Source of the DNA: DASROJ01 sp035646975
GTDB taxonomy: Bacteria; Acidobacteriota; Polarisedimenticolia; JACPZX01; DASXTC01
DNA length: 9,609 nucleotides
Assembly: GCA_035646975.1 (NCBI GenBank)
Contig: DASROJ010000388.1
Span: forward strand, 1-9,609
Direction of reading: 5' to 3'
The position numbers and the translations under genes are program-made. Within the stretch, counting starts at the first letter, position 1; every line of letters starts with the position of its first letter. The notes beneath the pieces were generated by a model that ran no database searches, was not told the origin of the DNA, and saw nothing but the letters and a program-made list of their open reading frames with translations. Shown here one piece after another: positions 1-7,433 of this stretch.

Positions 1-3000
1 GCCATGGGCGACATAGTGCTCCCTCAGCGTTTCGCGCCCCTCGAGCAGGTCGCCGCGCCGGAACGGGTCGTTCTCGTCGTACGGCAGCTTTCGAGCGAGG
101 CTGTGCTCGCTGTCCACGAGATGATCCGCGGTGATGCTGATGCGCCCGACGCGGAGGTGCGCCGGTGTCTCGACGGTGGGAGTGTCCGAAGGGGCGCCGG
201 CGGGCAGTGGTGGCGGTGGCGTGATACCGCGCCAGCGTCGGCGGATCCGCACGTCCGCGCCGATCGATCCATCGAGATCGCGTGTCGCGATGAAATCCCA
301 CAACCGCCCGGGGTTGTATTCCATCTGGTAGATCTCCTGGCCGCTCTGCCCGAGACTGCTGGAATAAGTGAACAGCAGGTTGGCGGCAACCCGCTTCGTC
401 ACGGTGAGCCGCGCGGAGGGGTCCGCGGTGCCGTTGAGGAAGAACGGATCGATCTGCACGCTCGAGACGCCCAGGATCTTCTCCAGGGGCCCGGTGACGG
501 CCCCCGCCACCGGCGCGGCCAGATACGAGGCGACCTGGCCTTCGGCGAATCCCCGCGAGGCTTCGTTGCCGGGAGACTCGGACAGCGTGTGGCCGGTCAG
601 CAGAAGCCAGACGATGTCGCGCTGGGGCAGGGTCGGGTCGGCCGTCAGCTCGTAGATCGGCTTGGAAAACCGTCCGCTGATCCGCAGGGTGACCTCGTAT
701 TGCTGAACGCGCGTGGAGGCTTCGATGTCTATCAACGGGTCGATGCGTGTCACGTCGACGAAGTCGAGCGAGCCGCCGACGATCCGGTAGGTGACATCGC
801 GGAACCTGTACGTGCCTCCTTCCAGCGCCGTGATCCTCCCGGACAGCTCGGGTCTGTCGAGCGTCCCTTCCAGCGAGAGCTGGGTGGAAGCCTCGATCAG
901 CGCATCGTCGTTGCGCACCCACAGGTCGCCATCGGCGACGATGTCGAGGGCGAGGTTGACCTCCGGCGCGCCGGGACGGCGCTCGTGCGTCGGGGCGTAC
1001 TCGCGCGAACGCAGCAGCAGCTCGCTCGGCGCCACGCCGAACGGGCGCGAGTAGATGGCGCGCTGGATGGTCACCCGCCCTGCAAGCTGGTAGGCCACGT
1101 AGTCCTTGTCGAGCGTGACGTCGGCGTCGAAGAACGCGCGAAGCTCGGGCAGAATCTCGGCACGGATCCCCCGGCCCGCCATCGCGAGGTGAAGCTGCGG
1201 CATGCTGGCCCCTTCGAACCGGGCCCACCCGGTGCCCGTGGCCTTTCCGCCGCCCATGTCGAAATCGATCTCGTCGATGCGGAGCTGGCCCTGCTCGGTG
1301 AATTCGCCGTGCCCCTTCAGATTGGTCAGCGGCAGTGGAAGTCCCGGATGCGTGATCCTGCCGTTGTCGACCGACACCGTGCCGGTGTAGGTGAGCGTGT
1401 CGCCGCGTTGGATGACACCGATGTCGGCCGTGCCCGGTCCCGAAGCGCGCATCTCCGGGAAAAGAATCTCGATGAGCCCGAGATCGAAGGAGCCCTCCAC
1501 GCGCGCGGTGACCTCGTGGTTGCCACCGAGCGCCATCGTGCCGCCGATGCCGAGGTCGGTTTTCTCTCCGACCAGGCGCGTCGGTGCGAGCGTCAGGAAG
1601 CCGTTTTCCTCGGTGAGGTGGACCGCCTCCTGGTTGTGCAGCGTGTAGTCGCCCGCCGTCAGACTGACATGGTCGAGCCGGGCATGGATTTCCAGGCTGG
1701 ATGGTTCGATGAGCGGACCGGTCACCGTGACCACGCCGTCGGCATCCCCCTTGAGTCCGGCAAGTGCGCCGGGAGGCAGCAGCGGCCGGATTCTTTCCAG
1801 GCTCTGTTTGCGCGCCGTCACGGTGGCATCGATGTCGAGGGGGTCGCCTTCATTGCCCGGCAGAAGAGCGCCGGTGGCGGCCAGGTCGCCGGTCTCGTCG
1901 CGCAGCTCGAACATCATCCGGTTCAGCGGACCCTTCAACGTGCCGTCCAGCCGTCCCAGGGCGATTCCCGCCACGGTGACTCCCTCGCCGGTGAGCGTCG
2001 CCTCGATCGAGCCGGGCTCGCCCAGGGTGACCTTTCCCGACGCGGCGAGCAATCCGGTCATCGACGGGCCTGCGTAGCGGGCGTCGATGGCGGCCAGATC
2101 GATCGCACGGGCTTCGATGCCGATGACGCCACGCGAGCCGCCTGCACTCAGATCGATGTCCCCTTCAGCGCGCGCGGCGCCGCCGAACAGGTCGAACGAC
2201 GCCTCGCCGATGTGGAGCTTGCCCGGCTCGAGCCGGCCCTGCCCTTTGACGCGGGTCAGCCGGATGTCGTTGACCAGGGCGTCGTCGGCTGTGATCTCGA
2301 TGTCGCCGCGAAGCGAAGAGGACAGATGAGCGGCGCCGGGATCGGTCTGGAGTCTGGTGGTGACCCTGGCTTCACCCTCGACCCGCACGCGGGATGGGTC
2401 GAGCCCGGCCAGCCGCACCAGAAGGCTGCCTGGCACCTGGGTGGCGTTGAGGACCAGACCGAGAAGGCCGCCGGTGCGCGGGTCGGCCTGCAGGGAGAGC
2501 GCGAGGTCGATGCCATCTCCCCGCGCTTCGTCCACTTCGAGCCGCACGAGGTCGTTCCGATAGGCCATCCTCCCCGAAACGGCGGTCAGCTCGATCGGCA
2601 CGCCGGGCGAGCCGCTCGCCCCGCCGATCCGGGGCAGCGTCACGGCGAGACTCGAGGATCTGAAGCGTGACTCGACCTCGGGCTGCTGTGTCGTTCCGGC
2701 GACGTCGAACGTGGCGTTGATCCTTCCGCCCGGCTGCGCCGGGATCCGGCCGAACCTTCGTTCGATGAACCGGGTCAAGGGAGCCGAATCGGTCGAATCG
2801 AGCGTTCCGGCGAGCTTCAGGCCCATCGCACCGGAGGGCCGGATGGTGGCATCGACCAGGCCTGTCACCGTCGCGCGCGAGCCGTCCGTGTCCAGCAATG
2901 ACGAGATGATGGTGACGCGCCGCCCCTTCCAGGAGATCTGCGCATTGCCCGACACCGGCAGCTCGCCTGGCGCCGGCAGAAAGCCCAGCGAGGCGCTGCC

Positions 3001-4248
3001 TGTCATGCTTTCGCGATCCGTGCCCCGCCAATGGACGGAGGCGTGCCCCGCGATGCCGGCGGAGGGATCCACGCTATCGTCACCAGGAAGGTCGAAGTGC
3101 CGAAGCACGTCATCGAGCCGCAACCCGCTGGCGTCCAGCTCGACGTCGTGCTCGCGCTGAGCGCCCTTCTCCTCGAGAAGGCCGATGTACCTGCCCTTCA
3201 TCGTTCCGCCCGAAAACGACTCGAGCGTTCCGGCCACCTCGATACGGCGCGCGTCCACGGCATAGGTTCCCACGCAGCGCCGGGCGTTCCACGGCCTTTC
3301 GGGACCGTCGGAGGACTCCAGCCGGTCCAGGTCGATGCTCGGCTGGTCGGCGATGAAGCCGCCCGAGACCCGTACGCCGTCACCCGACAGCTCCACCCGC
3401 ATGTCGGCGCTCACCTGCCGCGCGCCGAACTGATGCAGCGGCCGGCTGATCGAGCGGGCCTCGGGATTCAGGAGCATCGTGAGATCGATGCGTCCCTTCG
3501 GCGGCGAGCCCGCCCTCACGACGGCGGAGCCGCGGATGTCGACCTGCTCGGCCTTGAAGCGCAACCGCTGCGCGTGCAGCAGGTCGCCATCGCTGTCGAT
3601 GGACATGCTGCCGGCCAGCCCCTCGATGGCCAGATCGTCGATCGCGAAACGACCCTGCTTGAAGTTGAGACTGCCCTGCCACGGCCCCTTCAGACCGGGC
3701 AGGCCGAACCCCAGGCTGGTGTTGTCGGCCTGCAGCGACACCCCGTCCATCTCCGCGGTGATCGAGTGCCGCGTCGACCCGAGCCGAAGCTCGCCGCCGT
3801 GAATCCTGAAACGGCGCAGCGAGAAGCGCGAAAAGGTGTCCTGCTCCGTGCGCTCCTGCGTGTCGCGCGGCGCGAACAGACGCTGCGAGTCGATTTCCCA
3901 CCGCAGCACCGGGTCGTAGAGGTCGAGGTCCTTGATGACGAGACGGCCCGACATCAACGCGCGCAACGAGAAGGTGGCCTCCACGCGCCTGGCGGCGAGC
4001 AGCGGGCCATCCGCGCGAAACCCCTCCACCGTCACGCCGGGCGGCAGGTAGTCCAGCTCGACCCGGTCGATGCCGGTCGGACGTCCGAGCACCCGGGTGA
4101 GCGATTCGACGAGCCGCCCGCGCAGGGACTCCTCCGGGTGGCCCCAGTGGACGTAAAGGAACAGCGCCAACGCCACCGCAGCCGGTGGGCCCAGGAGTGA
4201 GTAGACGATCCAACGAAGCCGGCGACTGCGTCTGGTGGAAGGAGACAT
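1..4248 (-). CDS. tamB: TamB-like translocation/assembly protein continuing into a POTRA (TamA/BamA-like) domain, 3' end cut by the window
   Basis: Reading the minus strand by eye gives 1416 uninterrupted codons from ATG 4248 to the window edge; an in-frame TGA lies upstream near 4305 with no better start between. The N-terminus has Arg-rich residues 6-12 and one hydrophobic segment (about 13-33), the usual inner-membrane anchor of AsmA/TamB proteins. A very long beta-repeat region follows, typical of the TamB hydrophobic groove across the periplasm. Residues about 930-1315 look like the TamB (DUF490) C-terminal domain; the stretch ADPTLPQRD then IVWLLLTG (about 1203-1219) is characteristic. 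Then come a Pro-rich hinge (about 1340-1363) and, from about 1366, VGRISI...PYDENDPFRRGDLLEGRETLREHY, which has the strand-helix-helix pattern of a POTRA domain. TamB normally ends at its DUF490 domain, so this looks like a TamB-Omp85 fusion. No strong ribosome binding site is visible. The TamB call is firm; the fusion is inference from about 50 residues. Confidence 0.87.
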   Translation of the reverse strand, partial: MSPSTRRSRRLRWIVYSLLGPPAAVALALFLYVHWGHPEESLRGRLVESLTRVLGRPTGIDRVELDYLPPGVTVEGFRADGPLLAARRVEATFSLRALMSGRLVIKDLDLYDPVLRWEIDSQRLFAPRDTQERTEQDTFSRFSLRRFRIHGGELRLGSTRHSITAEMDGVSLQADNTSLGFGLPGLKGPWQGSLNFKQGRFAIDDLAIEGLAGSMSIDSDGDLLHAQRLRFKAEQVDIRGSAVVRAGSPPKGRIDLTMLLNPEARSISRPLHQFGARQVSADMRVELSGDGVRVSGGFIADQPSIDLDRLESSDGPERPWNARRCVGTYAVDARRIEVAGTLESFSGGTMKGRYIGLLEEKGAQREHDVELDASGLRLDDVLRHFDLPGDDSVDPSAGIAGHASVHWRGTDRESMTGSASLGFLPAPGELPVSGNAQISWKGRRVTIISSLLDTDGSRATVTGLVDATIRPSGAMGLKLAGTLDSTDSAPLTRFIERRFGRIPAQPGGRINATFDVAGTTQQPEVESRFRSSSLAVTLPRIGGASGSPGVPIELTAVSGRMAYRNDLVRLEVDEARGDGIDLALSLQADPRTGGLLGLVLNATQVPGSLLVRLAGLDPSRVRVEGEARVTTRLQTDPGAAHLSSSLRGDIEITADDALVNDIRLTRVKGQGRLEPGKLHIGEASFDLFGGAARAEGDIDLSAGGSRGVIGIEARAIDLAAIDARYAGPSMTGLLAASGKVTLGEPGSIEATLTGEGVTVAGIALGRLDGTLKGPLNRMMFELRDETGDLAATGALLPGNEGDPLDIDATVTARKQSLERIRPLLPPGALAGLKGDADGVVTVTGPLIEPSSLEIHARLDHVSLTAGDYTLHNQEAVHLTEENGFLTLAPTRLVGEKTDLGIGGTMALGGNHEVTARVEGSFDLGLIEILFPEMRASGPGTADIGVIQRGDTLTYTGTVSVDNGRITHPGLPLPLTNLKGHGEFTEQGQLRIDEIDFDMGGGKATGTGWARFEGASMPQLHLAMAGRGIRAEILPELRAFFDADVTLDKDYVAYQLAGRVTIQRAIYSRPFGVAPSELLLRSREYAPTHERRPGAPEVNLALDIVADGDLWVRNDDALIEASTQLSLEGTLDRPELSGRITALEGGTYRFRDVTYRIVGGSLDFVDVTRIDPLIDIEASTRVQQYEVTLRISGRFSKPIYELTADPTLPQRDIVWLLLTGHTLSESPGNEASRGFAEGQVASYLAAPVAGAVTGPLEKILGVSSVQIDPFFLNGTADPSARLTVTKRVAANLLFTYSSSLGQSGQEIYQMEYNPGRLWDFIATRDLDGSIGADVRIRRRWRGITPPPPLPAGAPSDTPTVETPAHLRVGRISITADHLVDSEHSLARKLPYDENDPFRRGDLLEGRETLREHYVAHG

Positions 4249-4294
4249 CGGACTTAGTTTAGCAGGGTCCCCGCCAATCGCCCGGAGCCCGGCG

Positions 4295-4303
4295 TGGTAT
4301 CAT
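4295..4303 (+). promoter_or_regulatory. Candidate extended -10 promoter for the M16 operon
   Basis: The 101-base divergent gap between the tamB-like gene and the first M16 gene contains TGGTATCAT: a TG dinucleotide one base before TATCAT, which matches five of six bases of the sigma-70 -10 element. No good -35 element is seen 17 bases upstream, as expected for extended -10 promoters. Transcription would begin near 4310 and leave a leader of about 40 bases. No convincing promoter for the opposite gene was found in this gap. Confidence 0.4.
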
Positions 4304-4349
4304 CCGGGTCGTTTCGGGAGGTCCGGATCATGCACCTGGAGGTGTCCCC

Positions 4350-5729
4350 ATGCGCGCTATTCTTCCGCCGATGCTGGCCGTCGGTGCGCTGCTCATGACG
4401 TCGGCTCCGACGCCGGGGGCCGGCGCAGCCCGGGCGGACATCAAGCTGAACGTGCAGCGTCACACGCTGAAGAACGGGCTCAACGTGCTCATCCTCGAGG
4501 ACCACTCCGCGCCGACTTTCTGTTACATGACCTACTTCAAGGTGGGCTCGCGCAACGAGGGGCCGGGCATCACCGGCATCTCCCATCTCTTCGAGCACAT
4601 GATGTTCAACGGGTCGGGCAGGTTCGGCCCGAAGGTGTTCGACAAGCTGATCGAGTCAGGGGGCGGCTATTCCAACGGCAGCACCTGGTATGACTCGACC
4701 GACTATTACGAAGAGGTGTCCAGCGAAAGCCTCGAGACGGTTCTCGACCTGGAATCGGATCGGATGCGGTCGCTCCTGATCACCCCCGAGAACCTGGAAC
4801 AGGAGCGCAGCATCGTGAAGGAAGAGCGGCGGCTGCGCACCGACAATTCCACGGAAGGGAAGATCTTCGAGCTGCTGATGTCCAACGCGTTCATCGCGTC
4901 GCCGTACCGCTGGCCGGTGGTGGGATGGGAGCCCGATCTCAACAACATCGCGCTCGAGGACTGCAAGAGCTACTTCCGCACCTACTACGCGCCCAACAAC
5001 GCGATCGTGGTGATCGTGGGCGATGTCGACACCGCACGGACGAAGACGCTGATGGAGAAATATTTCGGCGACATCCCGTCCCAGGCGCCGCCGCGCGCCG
5101 TGGTGGACGCCGAACCCGAGCAGAAGGGCGAAAAGAGGGTCACTCACCGGATGCAGGCCGAGCTGCCCGCCATCATCGCGGGCTGGAAGTCGGTGGCCTT
5201 CGATGACGCCGATTATGCCGCGCTGGAAGTGATCCGGTCGATCCTCACCGACGGGGAGTCGTCGCGGCTCTACCGCAGTCTCATCTATGAAAAGCAGATC
5301 GCCACGGAAGCCTACGCGTTTTTCCGCCCGACCCTCCATCCGGGGCTCTTCATCATCTACGTCCAGGCCAAGGAGGAGATCGAGACTTCCGCCCTGGAAA
5401 AGGCGCTCGACGAAGTGCTGCACCGGATGGCCGCCGGCGAGGTGACCGATCGCGAGCTGCAGAAAGCGCGCAACCAGATACGCGCCGAAGCCATCAAGGA
5501 GCTCAAGGACAACTCGGGCAAGGCCGACCGGATCGCCTTCTACGAGAGGATGTCGGGCGACTATCGGCAGATGTTCACGGTGCTCGACCGGGTCGACGCC
5601 GTCACCAGGGAGGATGTCGCCCGGGCCGTGAAGAAACACTTCGACCCGGACCGCAGGACGGTCGTCACGCTGGTGCCCGAGCCGGCGGATGAAACCGGGG
5701 AAGGTGACGCTCCGGGAAGCGAGCCGTGA
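4350..5729 (+). CDS. Exported M16 family zinc metallopeptidase, catalytic subunit
   Basis: This 459-residue protein is an M16B-type (pitrilysin/insulinase family) peptidase. The zinc site is complete: HLFEH at residues 79-83 is the inverted HxxEH motif, and E159 in IVKEE sits 80 residues after H79, the position of the third zinc ligand in this family. The C-terminal half (from about 270) is the second M16 domain. There, LIYEKQIATEAY (311-322) stands where family members usually have an Arg/Tyr substrate-binding pair; the Arg position is Y313. Residues 1-29 look like a Sec signal peptide, with cleavage plausible after ARA, so the enzyme probably works in the periplasm; no lipobox is seen. GGAGGT at 4338-4343, six bases before ATG, supports the start. 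The stop overlaps the start of a second M16 gene. Intact zinc site here and intact Arg/Tyr in the partner suggest a two-subunit enzyme. The substrate is unknown. Confidence 0.93.
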   Translation: MRAILPPMLAVGALLMTSAPTPGAGAARADIKLNVQRHTLKNGLNVLILEDHSAPTFCYMTYFKVGSRNEGPGITGISHLFEHMMFNGSGRFGPKVFDKLIESGGGYSNGSTWYDSTDYYEEVSSESLETVLDLESDRMRSLLITPENLEQERSIVKEERRLRTDNSTEGKIFELLMSNAFIASPYRWPVVGWEPDLNNIALEDCKSYFRTYYAPNNAIVVIVGDVDTARTKTLMEKYFGDIPSQAPPRAVVDAEPEQKGEKRVTHRMQAELPAIIAGWKSVAFDDADYAALEVIRSILTDGESSRLYRSLIYEKQIATEAYAFFRPTLHPGLFIIYVQAKEEIETSALEKALDEVLHRMAAGEVTDRELQKARNQIRAEAIKELKDNSGKADRIAFYERMSGDYRQMFTVLDRVDAVTREDVARAVKKHFDPDRRTVVTLVPEPADETGEGDAPGSEP

Positions 5730-7141
5730 TCGTCGCCGCAAGGATGCTCAATGTCGCGATGGCGGGAATCATGATGTCGACAGGTGGCGCAGCGTTGGAC
5801 GGGGGAGCGGGTCGCCCGGGCGGTGGCTTCAAGCTGCCGCCGTCGGTCGGCAGGACGCTCGGCAATGGAATGCGCGTCTACGTGATGGAGTACCACGAGC
5901 TGCCCCTGGTCGACTTCGAAGTGATCGTCGGGGCCGGTGCCGCGCACGATCCCCCGGGCAGGGAAGGGCTGGCCAGCCTGGTGGCGGATCTGCTGCGCAA
6001 GGGAACCACCACCCGATCCGCCCAGGAGATCGCCGACGCGGTGGATTTCGTCGGCGGCTCGCTTGGCGCCTCGGCGGACCAGGAAGGCACACGGATCACC
6101 GCGGAGTTCCTGACGAAGGATCTCGACCTGGGGCTCGATCTGCTCATGGACAGCTTGAGAAACCCGGCGTTCGCATCCGCGGAGATCGAGCGCCAGAAGG
6201 CCGAGACGATCAGCGAGCTGAAGGCGTCAAGGGAGAACCCGGGGCTGCTGGCGAGCCGGCGGTTCATCGAGATCCTGTACGGCGGCCATCCTTACGGTCA
6301 TCCCACCCCGGGATGGGAGTCAACGGTTGCGCCGATCACGCGCGACGACGTGGCCGGCTTCTATCGCGACAACTACGAGCCGGACGGCATCATCTTCATC
6401 GCCGTGGGGGACTTCAAGAACGAAGAGATGATGGCGAAGCTCGAAGCCAGGCTTACGGGCTGGAAGGGAAAGACCGCCCCCCGAAAGGCGGTGCCGGCGC
6501 CCGCGAAGCTGCCGGCCAGGGCGGGCCGGACGATCTACCTGGTGGACAAGCCCGACGCCACGCAGAGCCAGATCCGGATCGGCGGGCTGGGCATCCGCAG
6601 GGTCGACCCGGATTATGCCGCGCTCCAGGTGGCCAACACCATCCTGGGCGGCGGCTTCACGTCGCGGCTCGTGGAGGAGATCCGGGTGAATCGGGGTCTG
6701 TCGTATGGCGTGAGCAGCCGTTTCTACCCGATGCTCCAGACCGGCCCGTTCATGATCAATACGTTCACCAAGAACCCCACGACGCTGGAGACGATCAAGG
6801 TCGCCCTCGAGGTGGAGCAGAAATTCCTCAAGGAAGGGCCCACCGCGGAGGAATTGGACAAGGCGCGCAAGTATCTCAAGGGGGCGTTCGCGATCGGCCA
6901 CCAGGCCCCCGACGCCATGGCCGATGTGCTCGGAGAGATTGCCTTTTACGGGCTTTCGAAGGATTATTACGACACATGGCTCGACAGGATCGCGGCGGTC
7001 ACCGTCGACGACGTGAAGCGCGTCACGGCGAAGTTCCCCGCCGAGGGAAGCATCCTGCTGGTGCTGGGTAAAGCCGAAGAGATTCGCAAGGATGTCGAAA
7101 CGCTCGGTCCGGTAACCGTTGTGCCGCTGTCGGCACATTGA
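5726..7141 (+). CDS. M16 family protein lacking the zinc site, probable non-catalytic partner subunit
   Basis: This 471-residue protein has the M16B two-domain layout, but the zinc-site helix reads GLASLVADLLRKGT: S84 and D88 replace the two His ligands and A87 replaces the catalytic Glu, so it should be inactive alone. The second domain keeps IRVNRGLSYGVSS (319-331), giving R320 and Y327 as the Arg/Tyr pair that contacts substrate. In characterised two-subunit M16B enzymes such as the Sphingomonas SPH2681/SPH2682 pair, one subunit supplies the zinc site and the other the Arg/Tyr pair; this operon shows the same split. The start is GTG 5726, whose last two bases belong to the previous stop (GTGA overlap), which suggests translational coupling; ATG 5744 is an in-frame alternative. 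Residues 1-24 include a hydrophobic stretch consistent with a signal peptide, though the cleavage site is not clear. Confidence 0.9.
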   Translation: MIVAARMLNVAMAGIMMSTGGAALDGGAGRPGGGFKLPPSVGRTLGNGMRVYVMEYHELPLVDFEVIVGAGAAHDPPGREGLASLVADLLRKGTTTRSAQEIADAVDFVGGSLGASADQEGTRITAEFLTKDLDLGLDLLMDSLRNPAFASAEIERQKAETISELKASRENPGLLASRRFIEILYGGHPYGHPTPGWESTVAPITRDDVAGFYRDNYEPDGIIFIAVGDFKNEEMMAKLEARLTGWKGKTAPRKAVPAPAKLPARAGRTIYLVDKPDATQSQIRIGGLGIRRVDPDYAALQVANTILGGGFTSRLVEEIRVNRGLSYGVSSRFYPMLQTGPFMINTFTKNPTTLETIKVALEVEQKFLKEGPTAEELDKARKYLKGAFAIGHQAPDAMADVLGEIAFYGLSKDYYDTWLDRIAAVTVDDVKRVTAKFPAEGSILLVLGKAEEIRKDVETLGPVTVVPLSAH

Positions 7142-7148
7142 GGCCTGG

Positions 7149-7164
7149 CCGAGCCATCGCTCGG
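7149..7164 (+). repeat. Short hairpin before the small Cys-rich gene, copy 1 of a 16-base motif
   Basis: CCGAGCCATCGCTCGG has 5-bp arms (CCGAG/CTCGG) around a six-base loop. The same 16 bases, with a single C-to-T change, recur at 7399-7414 as the tip of the large hairpin after the next gene. Here the right arm abuts GGGAGGAAGAG, the ribosome binding site of the gene at 7174, so folding could affect its translation. The repeat is seen directly; the role is inferred. Confidence 0.55.
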
Positions 7165-7173
7165 GAGGAAGAG

Positions 7174-7368
7174 ATGCGCAGACTGATTCTCGCCACGGCG
7201 CTGCTGCTCATGACCGGGGCGGCCTCGCTCGCATGGGCGGGCGCGCTCAACGCGAAACTGCCCAAGTGCTCGATGCCACTCTGCCGGGATTCCGGCTGCT
7301 CGCCCGACGTGTTGTGCGCCTCGGGCGCGCATGTGAAGACCTGCGCCGAGGTGTGCTCGGGCAAGTGA
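7174..7368 (+). CDS. Small secreted protein with six cysteines, function unknown
   Basis: The protein is 64 residues long. Residues 1-22 form a textbook Sec signal peptide: MRR, a hydrophobic core, then cleavage after AWA. The predicted mature part of about 42 residues has six Cys at 32, 37, 42, 48, 57 and 61, spaced 4-4-5-8-3, enough for three disulfides after export to an oxidising compartment. It does not match a family I can name. The start at ATG 7174 is chosen because GGGAGGAAGAG lies just upstream; a TTG at 7138 would extend the frame but has no such support and would bury the signal peptide. It starts 32 bases after the second M16 gene and is probably in its operon. It could be a substrate, inhibitor or cofactor-binding partner of the M16 pair, or an unrelated envelope protein. 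Confidence 0.75.
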   Translation: MRRLILATALLLMTGAASLAWAGALNAKLPKCSMPLCRDSGCSPDVLCASGAHVKTCAEVCSGK

Positions 7369-7372
7369 GGCA

Positions 7373-7433
7373 TCACCCGCTGCAGTCCAGGTGCCTGTCC
7401 GAGTCATCGCTCGGACAGGCGCCTAGCGGGTGA
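7373..7433. terminator. Large dyad between convergent genes, probable bidirectional terminator
   Basis: Bases 7389-7403 pair with 7410-7424 as a 15-bp stem with one G-T wobble and a six-base loop. Immediately outside, TCACCCGCT (7373-7381) pairs perfectly with AGCGGGTGA (7425-7433), with a seven-base bulge (7382-7388) on the left side only. The structure lies between the end of the plus-strand operon and the end of the minus-strand regulator, and its right arms contain the regulator's last codons and stop. No T-run follows on either strand, so intrinsic termination in the classical sense is not certain. Confidence 0.65.

Noticed and set aside
2431..2446. A TGGCAC...GGC sequence resembling a sigma-54 element on the plus strand
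   Set aside because: It lies inside the tamB-like coding region, lacks the TTGC box and faces no plus-strand gene for nearly 2 kb.
4..2670. A plus-strand open frame of 888 codons opposite the tamB-like gene
   Set aside because: Its translation is Arg/Gly/Asp-rich without any recognisable domain, while the minus strand over the same bases encodes a clear TamB protein. Long antisense frames are expected in G+C-rich genes.
3031..4200. A plus-strand open frame of 389 codons opposite the N-terminal half of the tamB-like gene
   Set aside because: It has the same low-complexity shadow composition and no domain; the minus strand is the coding strand.
5689..7071. A 460-codon plus-strand frame overlapping the second M16 gene
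   Set aside because: It is a frame-shifted shadow with Arg/Gly-rich sequence; the M16 frame has clear family motifs, signal-like N-terminus and coupled start.
7138..7173. TTG 7138 as the start of the small Cys-rich protein
   Set aside because: It overlaps the preceding stop, has no ribosome binding site and would place charged residues ahead of an otherwise ideal signal peptide; ATG 7174 has a strong site.
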